Below, piece by piece: positions 27,914 through 38,667 of a stretch of DNA of 64,000 bases. The notes beneath the pieces were generated by a model that ran no database searches, was not told where the DNA came from, and saw only the letters and a program-made list of their open reading frames with translations. The stretch is from Bathynomus jamesi (lineage: Eukaryota; Arthropoda; Malacostraca; Isopoda; Cirolanidae). Each line of letters starts with the position of its first letter. Positions within the stretch are counted from its first letter, which is position 1. Location of the stretch: the NCBI GenBank assembly GCA_023014485.1, contig JAJOZX010001866.1, positions 124,001 to 188,000 on the forward strand, read 5' to 3'. The position numbers and the translations under genes are program-made.

Positions 27914-28632
27914 GGTTAGATAAAAAAAATCAAACAAGAAAGATTCACTGCGAACCAGTATGAATTCCGACTAGAAGATTGTGCCTGTTACAGCTAACAG
28001 AACATTATAACAATATCATTGATGCACTCGAAAACACTGACACTTTTGATGTAATATAACCAAAGTTTGCAAGGCATTCGACAAGTGTCAAAAATGGAAT
28101 AATAGCACATACAATACAATGAGACATACGTGTATAGCAGGCAAAGTAGGAAAATGAATCTATAACTTCCTCGGAGAGCGCCATCAAGTGGTTACAGTTC
28201 ATCGGATGTACGTAGCTCAGTACCACAAGGAACAGTATTGGCTCCAGTACTATTCAGAATTATGCTAACCGATATAGATAAGAAAGTGACCAATAATAGC
28301 AGAACAACAGCCTTTGTTGATGATACAAAAATTAACAGAAAAATTAGAAACTCGAGTGATACAGAATCTTTACAAACGGACACAAACAGTATATACAAAT
28401 GGTCAGAAGACAACAACATGAAATTTAACGCAGGAAATCTTCAGTCCTTAAAATAGGGAAAAAATTGAAGCACGAAAATCTAGAGATGACTATGCCCCGA
28501 ATGAGGAAGAAATTCAGAGAAACTCAAAAGCAAAGGTTTAGGAAGTTATAATGAACAATGATGCAAATTTTGAGACACAAAAATAAGATATCGATAAATA
28601 AAGCAAAAAAATAATTAGATACTGGACAGATA

Positions 28633-29491
28633 CAGTAACGCTCATAAGTATTGGTACAGAGAAATATTTCAGTTATATTCGTCCTTATCTTTTGTACCAT
28701 GCTTAGGATAATTATGAAAAGTTTACCGTTCGCTTGAAAAAATTAACAGATAAAAAATTAGTTTGACTCCAACATATGTAAAACCTCAAAGAATTTGAGG
28801 AAAATAAAAAAAGTTAAAATGCCAAAGTTTTCGTACGTTTACTTACAAAATTATTTATTACTTTGTGCATCCACCTTTTGCTTGAATGACTTCAATGATT
28901 CGTTTTGGGTATTTTTCTACAAGGTTTCAACATCTCTCAGTAGAAATTTCAGTTCATTCTTCTAAAAAAAAACTGTTGCAATTCATTCTGATTCGAAGGG
29001 TTTTTCTTGTGGACAGCTGTTTTCAAATCAAACCATAAATTATCGATTAAATTGAGATCTGAGCTTTGACTGGTCCACTCGAGAATCTTGAAATTCTTTT
29101 GTTGAAACCATTTCACGGTGCTCTTACTTTTATCTTTTTTTGGATCATTATCTTGTTGCAATACCCAATTGCCACCCATTCGCAACTCCCGAACTGAAGG
29201 CAATACATTTTCTTCTAAAACTTCCTGATATTTCTTCGAACTCAAGATTCCACTGATGACAACAAGCTTTCCTGGACCAGAAGCACTAAAGCATCCCCAA
29301 AGGAGCAAACTACCACCACTATATTTAACCGTAGGAAGGATGTTTTTTTTCTTTGAATGCAGGATTTGATTTTCGCCAAACATACCGTTGCTCGTTGTTC
29401 GCGAATAACTCAGTTTTGGTCTCGTTTGTCGAGACATTTTTTTTTCAGAATGCAAATCTATCATTTTGATGATCATTTTGATGTGTATATA
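28633..29491 (-). mobile_element. Tc1-like element, 5' end removed
   Basis: The 3' terminus at 28633 is CAGTAACGCTCATAAGTATT after TA. The transposase runs on the minus strand from about 29460. The other end is missing: a mariner MITE starts at 29492 at the TA that interrupts the gene. Confidence 0.8.
28949..29465 (-). pseudogene. Tc1-like transposase, C-terminal two thirds
   Basis: The minus frame includes VKYSGGSLLLWGCFSASGPG, WVLQQDNDPKKDKSKSTVKW with the second catalytic aspartate, and SQSSDLNLIDNLWFDLKTAV. The latter is the family's SQSPDLNPIENLWxDLK block, with the usual P to S and E to D changes (the final acidic residue being D in this copy). The N-terminal DNA-binding part and first aspartate are missing. 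One long frame remains, so decay is moderate. It ends with QQFFFRRMN and a stop. Confidence 0.88.
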
Positions 29492-29878
29492 CAGGGTGGT
29501 GCAAAAGTCTGGACCCATAGGCGGTTTATATGGAAAAAAAGTGTGGCCTGCAGGAAGTTTATTATGAAATGAAATTTAATTAACCATACACCAGTGACTA
29601 AATTATGTTAAATTTAACGTTCTAGTTCAGAATTTACAATAAGTGTTCGAATTGATGTCCATCTTTTTCCAAACACTTTTCTACTCGGTTGAAACAAGAC
29701 CTTTGCACATTTGTAAGCATAGTAACATTCGTTCTTATGGCTTCAATTTCTGTTGTGATGTTATCCTTTAGCGCTTGTATTGTTCTTAGTTTGTTAACGT
29801 AAACCACTGATTATAAAAATCGAAAGATATTTTTTATATAGTAAATTGCCTATGGGTCCAGACTTTTGCACCACCCTG
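29492..29878 (-). mobile_element. Mariner MITE retaining a transposase tail
   Basis: Ends CAGGGTGGTGCAAAAGTCTG and complement, TA at both sides, 387 bp. The minus strand at about 29640-29800 encodes a decayed transposase C-terminus (LRTIQALKDNITTEIEAIRT, then FNRVEKCLEKDGHQFEHLL). Confidence 0.88.
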
Positions 29879-29900
29879 TATATATATGTATATATACACA

Positions 29901-29990
29901 TTCAACTGCAAAGAACACGCAGTATAAATAACGTAAAGAACGACGCTTGTATAGGAGATATTCCGCGCAAGACGAGAGAGAGAATATGGG
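29901..29990 (+). mobile_element. Fragment of the Val-like tRNA SINE (family B) flank
   Basis: CGTAAAGAACGACGCTTGTA followed by TAGGAGATATTCCGCGCAAG matches the segment next to the tRNA-like heads at 60313-60360 and 60720-60765. The head itself is absent here. Confidence 0.7.
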
Positions 29991-29998
29991 ATGAATTA

Positions 29999-30161
29999 TA
30001 TATATATATATATATGTATTATATATATATATATATATATATGGGATGAATTTCACAATTAAACATGTGAAATGAATGAATGATGTAAACCACAAAGAAA
30101 AAGAAAAATGATTCCAAGGCCTTTCTTGTATTCAGAACTACACCTCGTCAGGGAAATATAT

Positions 30162-30208
<47 letters not shown>
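29999..30208. repeat. (TA)n and (GA)n microsatellites
   Basis: TA arrays at 29999-30041 and 30160-30184, then (GA)n to 30208, directly before a LINE. Confidence 0.9.
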
Positions 30209-31365
30209 TAATAAATTGGATAGAAGAATGGTTGCGAGGTAGGAAACAGAGGGTAGTCGTTGATGAAGCGGAGTCGTCTTGGGCTAATGTAGCGAGCGGC
30301 GTTCCTCAGGGTTCTGTATTGGGCCCCTTGCTTTTTTTTAATATATATTAACGATTTAGATGTTGGCCTAGTCAGTACAGTTTCAAAGTTTGCGGATAAC
30401 ACGAAGTTGGGTGGTAGGGCAATTAATGATGAAGATAGAGGTAAAATCCAGGAAGATCTGAACAAAATCGTTGATTGGTCATTCACGTGGCAAATGAGAT
30501 TTAACGTCGATAAGTGCAAAATTTTACATATAAGTTCGCGTAACGGTAAATTTGCGTATAGTATGTCAGGGAAGGAGTTGGCAAGCGTAGAACAGGAAAA
30601 AGATTTAGGAGTCATCGTCACTGGTGATTTAAAAGTAGCGAAACAAAGTACAGCAGCGGTCAATAAGGCGAACAAGGTGCTAGGTTTTATAGCTCGGAAT
30701 TTTGAGTACAAATCGCGCTATATTATTGTTCCTCTTTATAAATCATTAGTTAGACCCCATTTGAAGTACGCGATCCAATTCTGGAATCCGCATATGCGCA
30801 AAGATATAGATAAAATCGAAAGAGTTCATAGACGAGCAACTAAGATGATTCCGTCGCTTAGGTCGAAGTCATACGAGGATAGGCTGAAGGAGTTAAAATT
30901 GACTACACTCGAGACTAGGAGGCTAAGGGGTGATATAATCCAGGTTTTTAAAATTATGAATAGGTTCGATAACGTAAATAGCGATACCTTTTTCGAAATA
31001 TCACAATATAATAGAACTAGAAATAATGGGTGTAAGTTGATAAGTAGAAGGCTCGAGACAGCAGTTGCCAAAAACTTTTTTACGCATAGAATAGTAAATA
31101 GCTGGAATAGTGTGCCGGTAGAAGTAATTAGTAGCACGTCTATAAACATGTTTAAAAATCGATTAGACGCATATGTTGATAGATTGGGTATAATTTAAGG
31201 TAGTAAAGTTAAGGTTTTTGTGGTTCGGAACCCACGTAAAATTGTAGGTTCCCTCCGCCACTACGGAGAACCTGCGTAATACACAACTACAACCACAGTC
31301 AGGTAGACCAGCCATGAGTGGATCTCGGGTCTTTGTTGGTCTGAAACATTATAACATTATATATA
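30208..31365 (+). mobile_element. CR1-like LINE, 5' truncated, with 3' untranslated tail
   Basis: The coding part runs to a stop at 31196-31198, followed by a 3' region that ends near 31365 (GGTCTTTGTTGGTCTGAAAC). Copies of this family, all 5' truncated, are at 9358-9870 with 7593-7780 and at 36168-36815. Confidence 0.9.
30210..31198 (+). pseudogene. CR1-like LINE reverse transcriptase, palm to C-terminus
   Basis: Starts inside the polymerase domain with [20 protein letters not shown] then SVLGPLLF; a frameshift in the T-run near 30340 leads to [20 protein letters not shown]. The catalytic box reads FADN where an active enzyme has FADD, so the second catalytic aspartate is lost. From 30407 one frame of 263 codons is open through DWSFTWQMRFNVDKCKILHI, GKELASVEQEKDLGVIVTGD, LYKSLVRPHLKYAIQFWNPH and the terminal domain. 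The best-preserved LINE in the window, but inactive by sequence. Confidence 0.9.
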
Positions 31366-31412
31366 AATTGACGATTGGTTAGGTTAAGTCGTGATATTTT
31401 CGTCGTTAGTTT
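31366..31412 (+). repeat. TTAGG-module arm
   Basis: TTGACGATTGGTTAGGTTAA then GTCGTGATATTTTCGTCG, a single arm next to the LINE tail. Confidence 0.75.
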
Positions 31413-31419
31413 TAACGTT

Positions 31420-31656
31420 TTATTTGATGGATTCATTTAAAAAATGTCTCCTAAAGATCCTAGTGTAGTTTACGTTCCCCAATTTTGACCTAGTGTAGTT
31501 TTTGTCCCCTTTTGCGTCAGGGGGAAGTAAACTACACTTCCTCCACCCATTCTTTCTGAATGTACGACGTACAGTAGAGGGATGGACGTCGATCTTAGAC
31601 AGTCTTAACGTTTGAAAAATATCACCCGCAGTCACTCGTAGATTCACAGCAACCAT
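31420..31656 (-). pseudogene. Possible Tc1-type helix-turn-helix fragment
   Basis: The minus frame contains LSKIDVHPSTVRRTFRKNGW, which resembles the second helix-turn-helix of Tc1-like transposases. No terminal repeats or other domains are visible, so this is a weak call. Confidence 0.35.
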
Positions 31657-31659
31657 TCT

Positions 31660-32418
31660 TTCAATCCTTCTAGGTGTACGTTCTGAAATCTTGCAATTTC
31701 GTCTAGAAGTACTTCACTTTTCTCATACTATGACGCAGATCATATACATCTTATTTATATCTTAGTAGGATTTAGTTTTTTTAAGACGCCCTTTTATAAA
31801 ATCTCAATAATTACCTAAAAAAATTCCCTCGTAAGACACGCGTAACATTAATTTAAAATACCCAGAAAATTGAACCCCGTTCTTTTACTTACAATGAAAC
31901 TGAACTTACGTGACCTTAATTTTTTCAAATTCTGTATATACTGTAATTAGGCCACGCGCGATAACAGGTGGGGCACTGTGAACAAACAATAACAGTCACT
32001 TCATTTGTCATTCGCATTTATGTTGTACAGAATGCACCTTTTACATAGAAAATATAACTACTCGCTAATTACACCATATTTTGCTCATTATAAAGTAATT
32101 ATATAATTAAATATATTTTGATCGTAATTGTCATAATTTAGGTAGATTAAGAAATTAACAAAATCCTATATACTCATTTCTCTAAAATTACAGAAGTCAT
32201 CTACAACCATTTAAATTTCAAACATACTGTATAGAGTAACAAATTATATATAATCATTTCCATTTATATCCCAAAATTTTCACCATTCATCAGTTAGTTT
32301 GAAAACAATTCATTTTTGATGTAATTATTAAGAGAAACAAAGGAGAGATAAAATCGTCACTGAAATCAACATTTACAATTCTAAACATCGCACCAAGTTT
32401 CAAATTTTCTTTTTTTCT

Positions 32419-32420
<2 letters not shown>
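31660..32420. other. No recognisable gene
   Basis: AT-rich sequence without long open frames or repeats. Confidence 0.55.
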
Positions 32421-32493
<73 letters not shown>

Positions 32494-32549
32494 TATTTGA
32501 GAGGTATATTTGATATCCTGACTGTGTGATATAATTGCGAACCTTTAAA

Positions 32550-32612
<63 letters not shown>
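32421..32612. repeat. Two (TA)n arrays flanking about 60 bp of unique sequence
   Basis: Arrays at 32421-32490 and 32551-32612; the unique part includes TTTGAGAGGTATATTTGATA. Confidence 0.95.
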
Positions 32613-32614
<2 letters not shown>

Positions 32615-32895
32615 CAAATCTACTCCAAATGAATAAATTTATTTTAAAATATCGTTTTTATTAAGTAACTTTTTATCCGAGTTTATATTTCTGAAAAGTT
32701 ATTTTGTTTTGAAATTTCCCATACTATTTCACGTTGGATATTGAGTGTTTATGAGGTAGGAGGCCAACAGTATGTATGGCTTGGTATCGAATGGATTAAT
32801 CACTAATCTCTATATTAAGATAAACAAACCTCTCTTAAAATGAAACAGAATTTTACTTTAATTATTCTTCTATACGAGTATATAATAAAAAAATT

Positions 32896-33099
32896 GGATC
32901 ACCTTAAGATCAGGGCCCCCCAGCCTTCTTTAGTTAGACTTATAAGGCTAACTAACGAAAATATCACGACTTAACCTAACCAATCGTCAAGGGCGTACAG
33001 TTAACCTAACGATTGGTTAGGTTAGGTCGTAATATTTTCGTTAGTTAGCCTTACAAGGCTAACTAAAGAAGGCTGGGGCCCCTGATCTTCGGGTGATCC
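32896..33099. mobile_element. Palindromic element, GGATCAC ends, exact 8-bp target duplication
   Basis: Ends GGATCACCTTAAGATCAGGG and complement (GATCTTCGGGTGATCC). AAAAAATT occurs immediately outside at 32888-32895 and 33100-33107. Arms continue through AGCCTTCTTTAGTTAG and into the TTAGG module, so the whole 204 bp is one hairpin. No coding sequence. The terminus resembles the repeated ends of 40484-40973. Superfamily uncertain: 8-bp duplications fit hAT, P or Merlin. Confidence 0.85.
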
Positions 33100-33107
33100 A
33101 AAAAATT

Positions 33108-33804
33108 TATCCTATTAAAATTAGAATAAATAAACAACTTGAAAATCCAAGGTACGAATACATATTATTATTTAAAGAGAGACTAAATTAATTATTTATT
33201 TATAGTGAACGGCGTAAAACTTTCACAAAAGTGTTCACGAAAAATCCCAAAAACCAAATGCCAAAACAATGCTTTTGGACGGACACCTTCCAAACATTGT
33301 TTAACCTCGAGAAAATCATATTTTCTTTAAAATTCGTTAATTAAAACAAAAACTTCAAAAAGTATAGATTGTTTCGATAAAAAACAATTCAACGATTTCT
33401 TAAAAATTCAAACAAATATATTTGACGATGCCTAAACAATACGTGAGGTGCGCGCGTGGCCTCACGTTTTAATAAACATGATATACGCAATTATAACAAC
33501 ATTACATTAATGTAAATGTAACGTTATTCTCATGTCAAAAGGGAAGTATAATGACATTAATAATAATTCTTCCGGGATATGAAATCAAAGGTCGCCGTAA
33601 AATCCGAATTCTTTGTATGTCGTCATAACGTGAGATGAAAAGAAACATTTGCCGTAGACACGCGCCAAATTAGTATCATCTCACTGTCACGAAATGAACC
33701 AAAACGTCGATAAGTAATATCCATCACGTCAATTTTGTAATAATAAATGATAAAAATAGGTTCCAACGGAACATTCATTTTCATTATTCATAATTTTCAC
33801 CCCA

Positions 33805-33810
<6 letters not shown>
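33108..33810. other. No recognisable gene
   Basis: AT-rich; GAGGTGCGCGCGTGGCCTCA at 33445-33465 is the only GC-rich patch. Confidence 0.5.

Positions 33811-33838
<28 letters not shown>
33811..33838. repeat. (TA)n microsatellite
   Basis: 28 bases of TA. Confidence 0.9.
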
Positions 33839-34089
33839 GCTGCAAAGTGAATGAAATGAAAAGATTGCGAGCGGTTACGGGATGTATTACACTTAATAAA
33901 GTTTGCGAGAAAACTGAATGTGTCTATATATATATAAAAGGAGAGGCCTAACCACTGAAAATGGTATTAACAAATGGAAAACGAGTTTCCTCAATGGAAG
34001 TCTTTGACAACGCGATTCATGCTCACGAACGACTGCCTTACTCCGCTTCGTTCAGTCAGTCGGAAGCGGACCTGGCTCGTCGTCGGGTT

Positions 34090-34093
<4 letters not shown>

Positions 34094-34152
<59 letters not shown>
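34094..34152. repeat. (TA)n microsatellite
   Basis: About 58 bases of TA, left flank of a MITE. Confidence 0.95.
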
Positions 34153-34159
<7 letters not shown>

Positions 34160-34310
34160 CAAAAGTCAGGAGTCAAAGGAACCAGAGAGAATGGATCTTT
34201 CCCGTTCTATGTTTTTTATTTTAAAATAAAAATTCATAATTTATAATTTTGTAATTAAAAAATTTATAATTTATGCAATGATGACCCCTTGACTCCTGAC
34301 TTTTGCGCCT

Positions 34311-34312
<2 letters not shown>
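34153..34312. mobile_element. Short mariner MITE in a (TA)n array
   Basis: Ends GATGGCACAAAAGTCAGGAG and complement (CTCCTGACTTTTGCGCC), both next to TA. 160 bp. Same terminal family as 4311-5107, here without the nested palindromes. Confidence 0.85.

Positions 34313-34354
<42 letters not shown>
34313..34354. repeat. (TA)n microsatellite
   Basis: Right flank of the MITE. Confidence 0.95.
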
Positions 34355-34356
<2 letters not shown>

Positions 34357-35247
34357 CTGTAAAATTCTGTTACTTTATATACCGTTTGTAGCGAGTTGTT
34401 GTTGTATTGTAAGTGATTTTATATATTTTTTTTATTTGTGTTTATTTAGGTGACCGTTATAAGACTGTTTTGAGCGAATGAAAACGACCTAAAAGCTCAG
34501 TACCCGAAACTGGTTTCCTTCTAGATCAATCCATCGTAACTGTGATCATGCGAAACCGTCACCCCATTCATCGTAATGTTTCTCCGCTCATTCGTGAACC
34601 TATTAAACAAAGTGTGTTAAGTTTGAGTTAAGCGAAATTATTATATGATCTTTTGGCGAGTGATACAATGCCATTATTAACACGGTTTCGGGTTACGTTT
34701 AAATTTAAATTAAAGTTAAATTTTTTTGTAATTAATTAATTTATTATGGGAGCGAAGTGTTGTTGCGTGATGCGCTCGGGCTGGGGCTTACACACTCATT
34801 ACCAAACTAAAGGTGAGTCACATTTCTCGTCTCTTATTGTCGCGTTTCGCGTACACATAGTGATCGATAAAAGCGTACGAACGACACCCATGAACATGAA
34901 CAGTGATACGCGAAGGCGTACGTAACGCGTAATGAAATATAACAAATTTATCCAATAAATTGTTCTACGTAAGTAGAAAATTCGGGTCAGCGTTTATCTT
35001 ATAGAATACCATACAAAAAATAGTGTTTTAAATAGCTTGAAAGGATCAATTAACGGCTCAGCTTCGTTTAAATGAAGAAGGAAAGTAAAAGAAAAATTTC
35101 TACGAGCCAAAAAAAAAAACCCCTTTTTTTTTTTGCTTTGAAGGGGAAAGAATTTTCTAAAAAGTTACGTGACGTTACCATCTTTCAACTCTTTCAACAT
35201 TGAAGGAGACAGTAAAGAAATTAACTTCAGACTAATTGCTACACCCA

Positions 35248-35250
<3 letters not shown>
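34355..35250. other. No recognisable gene
   Basis: Includes adjacent A- and T-homopolymers at 35109-35133. No open frame with recognisable motifs. Confidence 0.5.

Positions 35251-35322
<72 letters not shown>
35251..35322. repeat. (TA)n microsatellite
   Basis: About 70 bases of TA. Confidence 0.95.
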
Positions 35323-35573
35323 GCGGATTTACGTATAGACAGAGTAGGCATCTGCCTGGGGTGGCAAATTTTGAGAGGCGGCAAATTTTGTCGTATTTGA
35401 ACGTAAAGAGGTCAAAGAAAACAAAACTAGAAACTAAATAAGTTATAATCACTAACAAATTAAATGGATTCACAAATAAATTTAAAAATAAAAAAAGAAC
35501 AGCAGCCTCTAATAGCAAACGAGCGATATCAAATGGCACGATTAGGGGCGGCAAAATGCTAAGTACGCCTCTA
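35323..35573. mobile_element. Fragment of a hAT-like element (GCGGATTTACG end)
   Basis: Left GCGGATTTACGTATAGACAG then GGCATCTGCCTGGGGTGGCA; right TTAGGGGCGGCAAAATGCTA then AGTACGCCTC. Terminal GCGGATTTACG and the repeated GGCGGCAAA blocks are typical of a widespread hAT family of animals. Outermost bases are eroded by flanking TA arrays, so no target duplication can be read. Confidence 0.55.
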
Positions 35574-35592
35574 TATATATATATATATATAT
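35574..35592. repeat. (TA)n microsatellite
   Basis: Short TA array. Confidence 0.85.
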
Positions 35593-35928
35593 AATTCAGT
35601 CTGACGAAAGTCAAGCTTTTTGCCCTACCTAAGACTTATGGCTTAAGGTGGAATCCGAACGACGACCTACCACGGGGGTTCAGAAACTACAAAGTCCTCT
35701 TCCGGACTCGATCTTCTGACCTCCCAATCAGCAGCCCAGCGCCCGAAACACTAGGCAACCCAGGGTATCCATTTATCTACCAACCAATTTCTTTGTATGT
35801 AGGACGAACAGCTGGATGAGCTGAATGCCGCTCACCATCGCCGTGAATATCGAACCGGGGACTGGTGGATTTGTAGGATTTGTAGTCAGCGATGTTGACC
35901 ACTAACTACACCACCAAGGCGCATCCAC
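35593..35928 (-). mobile_element. Dimeric tRNA-derived SINE (family A), minus, diverged
   Basis: On the minus strand: head CGCCTTGGTGGTGTAGTTAG, a box B-like GGTTCGATATTCACGG, linker with AGCTGTTCGTCC, second unit CCCTGGGTTGCCTAGTGTTT, and tail CTTGACTTTCGTCAGACTGA. It includes an additional GACCTCCCAATCAGCAGCCC segment also seen at 53700-53720. Confidence 0.75.
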
Positions 35929-35932
35929 TGCA

Positions 35933-35934
<2 letters not shown>

Positions 35935-35998
<64 letters not shown>
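35935..35998. repeat. (TA)n microsatellite
   Basis: About 60 bases of TA following the SINE head. Confidence 0.95.
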
Positions 35999-36000
<2 letters not shown>

Positions 36001-36147
36001 TAGGAGGCTTTTAGCCCGATAGTAAAGGAATGAACGTAAAGTTTCAGATGTGACCATAACCAGATCTTTAACTCTAAAAATATTCTGATAAAATCTGAGA
36101 ATCTGAGGTAACGCAAGAGATAAAAGCCTTAGATAAACATGCCTCTA

Positions 36148-36166
36148 TATATATATATATATATAT
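36148..36166. repeat. (TA)n microsatellite
   Basis: Short array directly before a LINE 3' end. Confidence 0.85.
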
Positions 36167-36167
36167 A

Positions 36168-36815
36168 ATGTTATACTGTTTCAGACCAACAAAGACCCTA
36201 GGATCCACTCATGACTGGTCTACCTAACTGTGGTTGTAGTTGTGTATTAGGCATGTCCTCCGTAGTGGCGGAGGGGACCTACAATTTTACGTGGGTTCCG
36301 AACCACAAAACCCTTACTTTTACTACCTTAAACTGCACCCAATCTATCAACATATGCGTCTAATCGATTTTTAAACATGTTTATAGACGTGCTACTAATT
36401 ACTTCTACCAGCACACTATTCCAGCTATTTACTATTCTATGCGTAAAAAAAGTTTTTGCCAACTGCTGTCTCGAGCCTTCTACTTATCAACTTACACCCG
36501 TTATTTCGAGTTCTATTATATTGTGATTTTTCAAAAAAAGGTTTATTTACGTTATCGAACCCATTCATAATATACGTATAATTTTAAAAACCTGGATTAG
36601 ATCACCCTTTAGCCTCCTAGTCTCGAGTGTAGTCAATTTTTACTGCTTAAGCCTATCCTCGTAAGACTTCGACCTAAGCGACGGAATCATCTTAGTTGCT
36701 TGTCTTTGAACTCTTTCGATTTTGTCTATATCTTTGCGCATATGCGGATTCCAAAATTGGATCGCGTACTCCAAATGTGGTCTAACTAATGATTTATAAT
36801 GAGGAACAATAGTGT
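36168..36815 (-). pseudogene. CR1-like LINE, 3' end, minus
   Basis: The 3' untranslated tail is at 36168-36310 (complement of GACCTACAATTTTACGTGGG and related blocks), then coding sequence. From 36815 the minus frame reads YKSLVRPHLEYAIQFWNPHM, KDIDKIERVQRQATKMIPSL and SYEDRLKQ, then breaks; further motifs (LETRRLKGDLIQVFK) resume in another frame. It is 5' truncated exactly at a (TA)n array at 36815-36833, similar in extent to the copy at 9358-9870. Confidence 0.85.
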
Positions 36816-36835
36816 GTATATATATATATATATAC

Positions 36836-37128
36836 CGAGGCGCCTCGGTGGTGTAGTGGTTAGCGTCGCTGACTACGAATCCATCGGCCCTGAGTTCGAG
36901 ACCCGACGGCAGCCGGCGCGCAGCAAAACCCAGCTGTTCATCCTTCCACACAATAAAGAAAGTGGTTGGTAGATAAGTGGGTATCCTAGGTGGCCTAGTG
37001 GTTAAGACGCTGGGCTGCTGATGGGGCGTGGTTCGATTTCACGTTAAACTGTAGGTCTAAGGTGGAGTGAAAAGCTTGACCTTCGTCAGAATGAACAATT
37101 CGGGCGGAAGTTAACCAAATCAAAGGTT
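36836..37128 (+). mobile_element. Dimeric tRNA-derived SINE (family A), near full length
   Basis: Head GCCTCGGTGGTGTAGTGGTT (box A-like), then CCTGAGTTCGAGACCC (box B-like), a linker with CCCAGCTGTTCATCCTTCCA and ACACAATAAAG, a second tRNA-like unit TAGGTGGCCTAGTGGTTAAG with GGTTCGATTTCACG, and the tail CTTGACCTTCGTCAGAATGA followed by CGGGCGGAAG. Bounded by (TA)n on both sides. Nearly identical to the copy at 60843-61123. Confidence 0.85.
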
Positions 37129-37178
37129 ATATATATATATATGTGTGTGTGTGTGTATATATACTGTATATATATATA
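37129..37178. repeat. (TA)n(TG)n microsatellite
   Basis: Mixed TA/TG run after the SINE tail. Confidence 0.9.
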
Positions 37179-37532
37179 TGATGAAAATAACCCCAAAGGA
37201 AACACAGAATGATGCTCAAGCGCTTTCATCTGATGACATCCTCAGGAACACTGAAATAAATAACAAGTTCGAGACTATATACAGGTCACAAAAAAAATTA
37301 AAAAATTCGAAAAATAAAAATTTTAGCACTTTGCCCCTCTTGTCTAAATCCGGAATCTTTTAAATTATTTCCACCCCAGCTTCAGAGAGGGGGGACAGTT
37401 TAAAAGGTGACTATTAGTGGGGAGATAATTTAACAGGTTTTACTTATCTTCTTTACATAAAAGAATTTTTAAGATATGTATATAAGATAAATATCTTGAA
37501 AATTCTATTATGTTCTATCATATTTCCCTTTA

Positions 37533-37752
37533 ATAGAGAACCATTATTTACATAGGATAAAATTTGAATGCCCGGTTAGGTCAACTGTACGCCCTTGACA
37601 ATTGGTTAGGTTTAGTCGTGATAAAACTAACGCAAATATCACGACTAAACCTAACCAATCGTCAAGGACGTAGTACAGTTGACCTAACCGTGCATTCAAT
37701 GAACCTAACCGGGTATTCAAATTTTATCCTATGTAAATAATGGTTCTCTATT
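37533..37752. mobile_element. Palindromic element with a TTAGG-module core
   Basis: Outer arms TAGAGAACCATTATTTACAT and the mirror ATGTAAATAATGGTTCTCTA; then TAGGATAAAATTTGAATGCC and mirror; then the TTAGG module in both orientations. 220 bp hairpin. Confidence 0.85.
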
Positions 37753-37855
37753 TATTATATGTTTGCAATAAATAATAAATTTTTTGTTATTGTTTTCTTA
37801 TCTTATTTTGGTTAATTTGCAGAGTTTAAACTTTGGGGGGATATAGTTGAAAAGA

Positions 37856-38215
37856 TCAACATCGGGGTGGTGATTGTTGAAAAGAGTGTTGGGTGGGAAA
37901 TAGTTTAAAAGATCCTAAATCGGTTCTGAACGAATTCGAAACAACATGATCAAGCGCAAAAAGGCCCTGGCTAATACTGAAATTATTTGTAAGTTGAATA
38001 ATGGCAGACTCGAGAATATTTCTATTAACAATGTTGCTTGAGTGAAACAAAAGTGAAGCATTATTCCAATCACTACAGTGGGATAACTCTGACAAATGGA
38101 CGAAAAGCGCATTGGACGGCTGTCCCGTTCCAACGGAATAGTGATGCTGTTTTACACGCGTGTGCAAATCCTTTCCAGTCTATCTAATGTAAAAGGAATT
38201 ACATTGCTTACAACT
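37856..38215 (-). pseudogene. Penelope-like GIY-YIG endonuclease domain, minus copy
   Basis: The minus frame starts HTRVKQHHYSVGTGQPSNAL and continues through FVHLSELSHCSDWNNASLLF, SNIVNRNILESAIIQLTNNF and LDHVVSNSFRTDL. The upstream Y-x-G-Q part lies at 38170-38215 in an adjacent frame. It is the sister of the plus copy 20 bases away, differing at scattered positions. This domain would nick DNA during insertion; the polymerase part is missing. Confidence 0.85.
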
Positions 38216-38238
38216 ATTTATATAGATAATGCCTGAAT

Positions 38239-38667
38239 TTGAATATTAATGTAGTATTTTCATATGACAAGATTGTGAAAAATATCATAGTAAAAAATAG
38301 CCCTACCAATAATTCAGACATTATCTATAAAATTGGTTGTAAACAATGTTATTCCTTTTATATTGGACAGATGGGAAAAGATTTGCACACGAGTGTAAAA
38401 CAGCATCAATATTCCGTTAGAACGGGACAGTCGTCCAGTGCCCTTTTCGTCCATTTGTCAGAGTTATCCCACTGTATTGATTGCAATAATGCTTCAGTTT
38501 TGTTTCACTCAAGCAACATTGTTAATAGAAATATTCTTGAGTCTACCATTATTCAACTTACAAATAATTTCAATATTAGCCAGGGCCTTTTTGCGCTTGA
38601 TCCTGTTGTTTTGAATTCGTTCAGAACGGATTTAGACAAGAGGGGCAAAGTGCTAAAACTCTGGTAG
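38239..38667 (+). pseudogene. Penelope-like GIY-YIG endonuclease domain, plus copy
   Basis: A single open frame contains IIYKIGCKQCYSFYIGQMGK: the IY-x-I motif, a CxxC knuckle and the FYIGQ core. It is followed by LHTSVKQHQYSVRTGQSSSA (the catalytic Arg position of the family's R-x-x-x-H helix reads Ser-Val here) and the conserved C-terminal half through NILESTIIQLTNNFNISQGL to a stop at 38665-38667. With 140 codons uninterrupted it is the best Penelope endonuclease here. The reverse transcriptase is absent. Confidence 0.88.

Larger units (their letters stand above)
26820..28560 (+). pseudogene. LINE (CCCH family) RT region, plus, heavily degraded
   Basis: Scattered plus-frame pieces match the family: RMKSHASAGN-like at about 27425-27460, then the palm region at 28238-28456 with MAPVLFRIMLTDIDKK and TAFVDDTKINRKI (the DD pair of the polymerase), then SIYKWSEDNNMKFNA. 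Preceding bases at 28000-28230 are frameshifted remains of the fingers region, and bases to about 28560 continue it. The copy is broken by a small hAT at 27551-27743 and a palindrome at 27818-27913. Dead. Confidence 0.7.

Noticed and set aside
34094..34176. Proteins with repeated Tyr-Ile
   Set aside because: Open frames through (TA)n arrays are a composition artefact; the same applies at 2600, 3410, 14280, 35250, 54580 and 60800.
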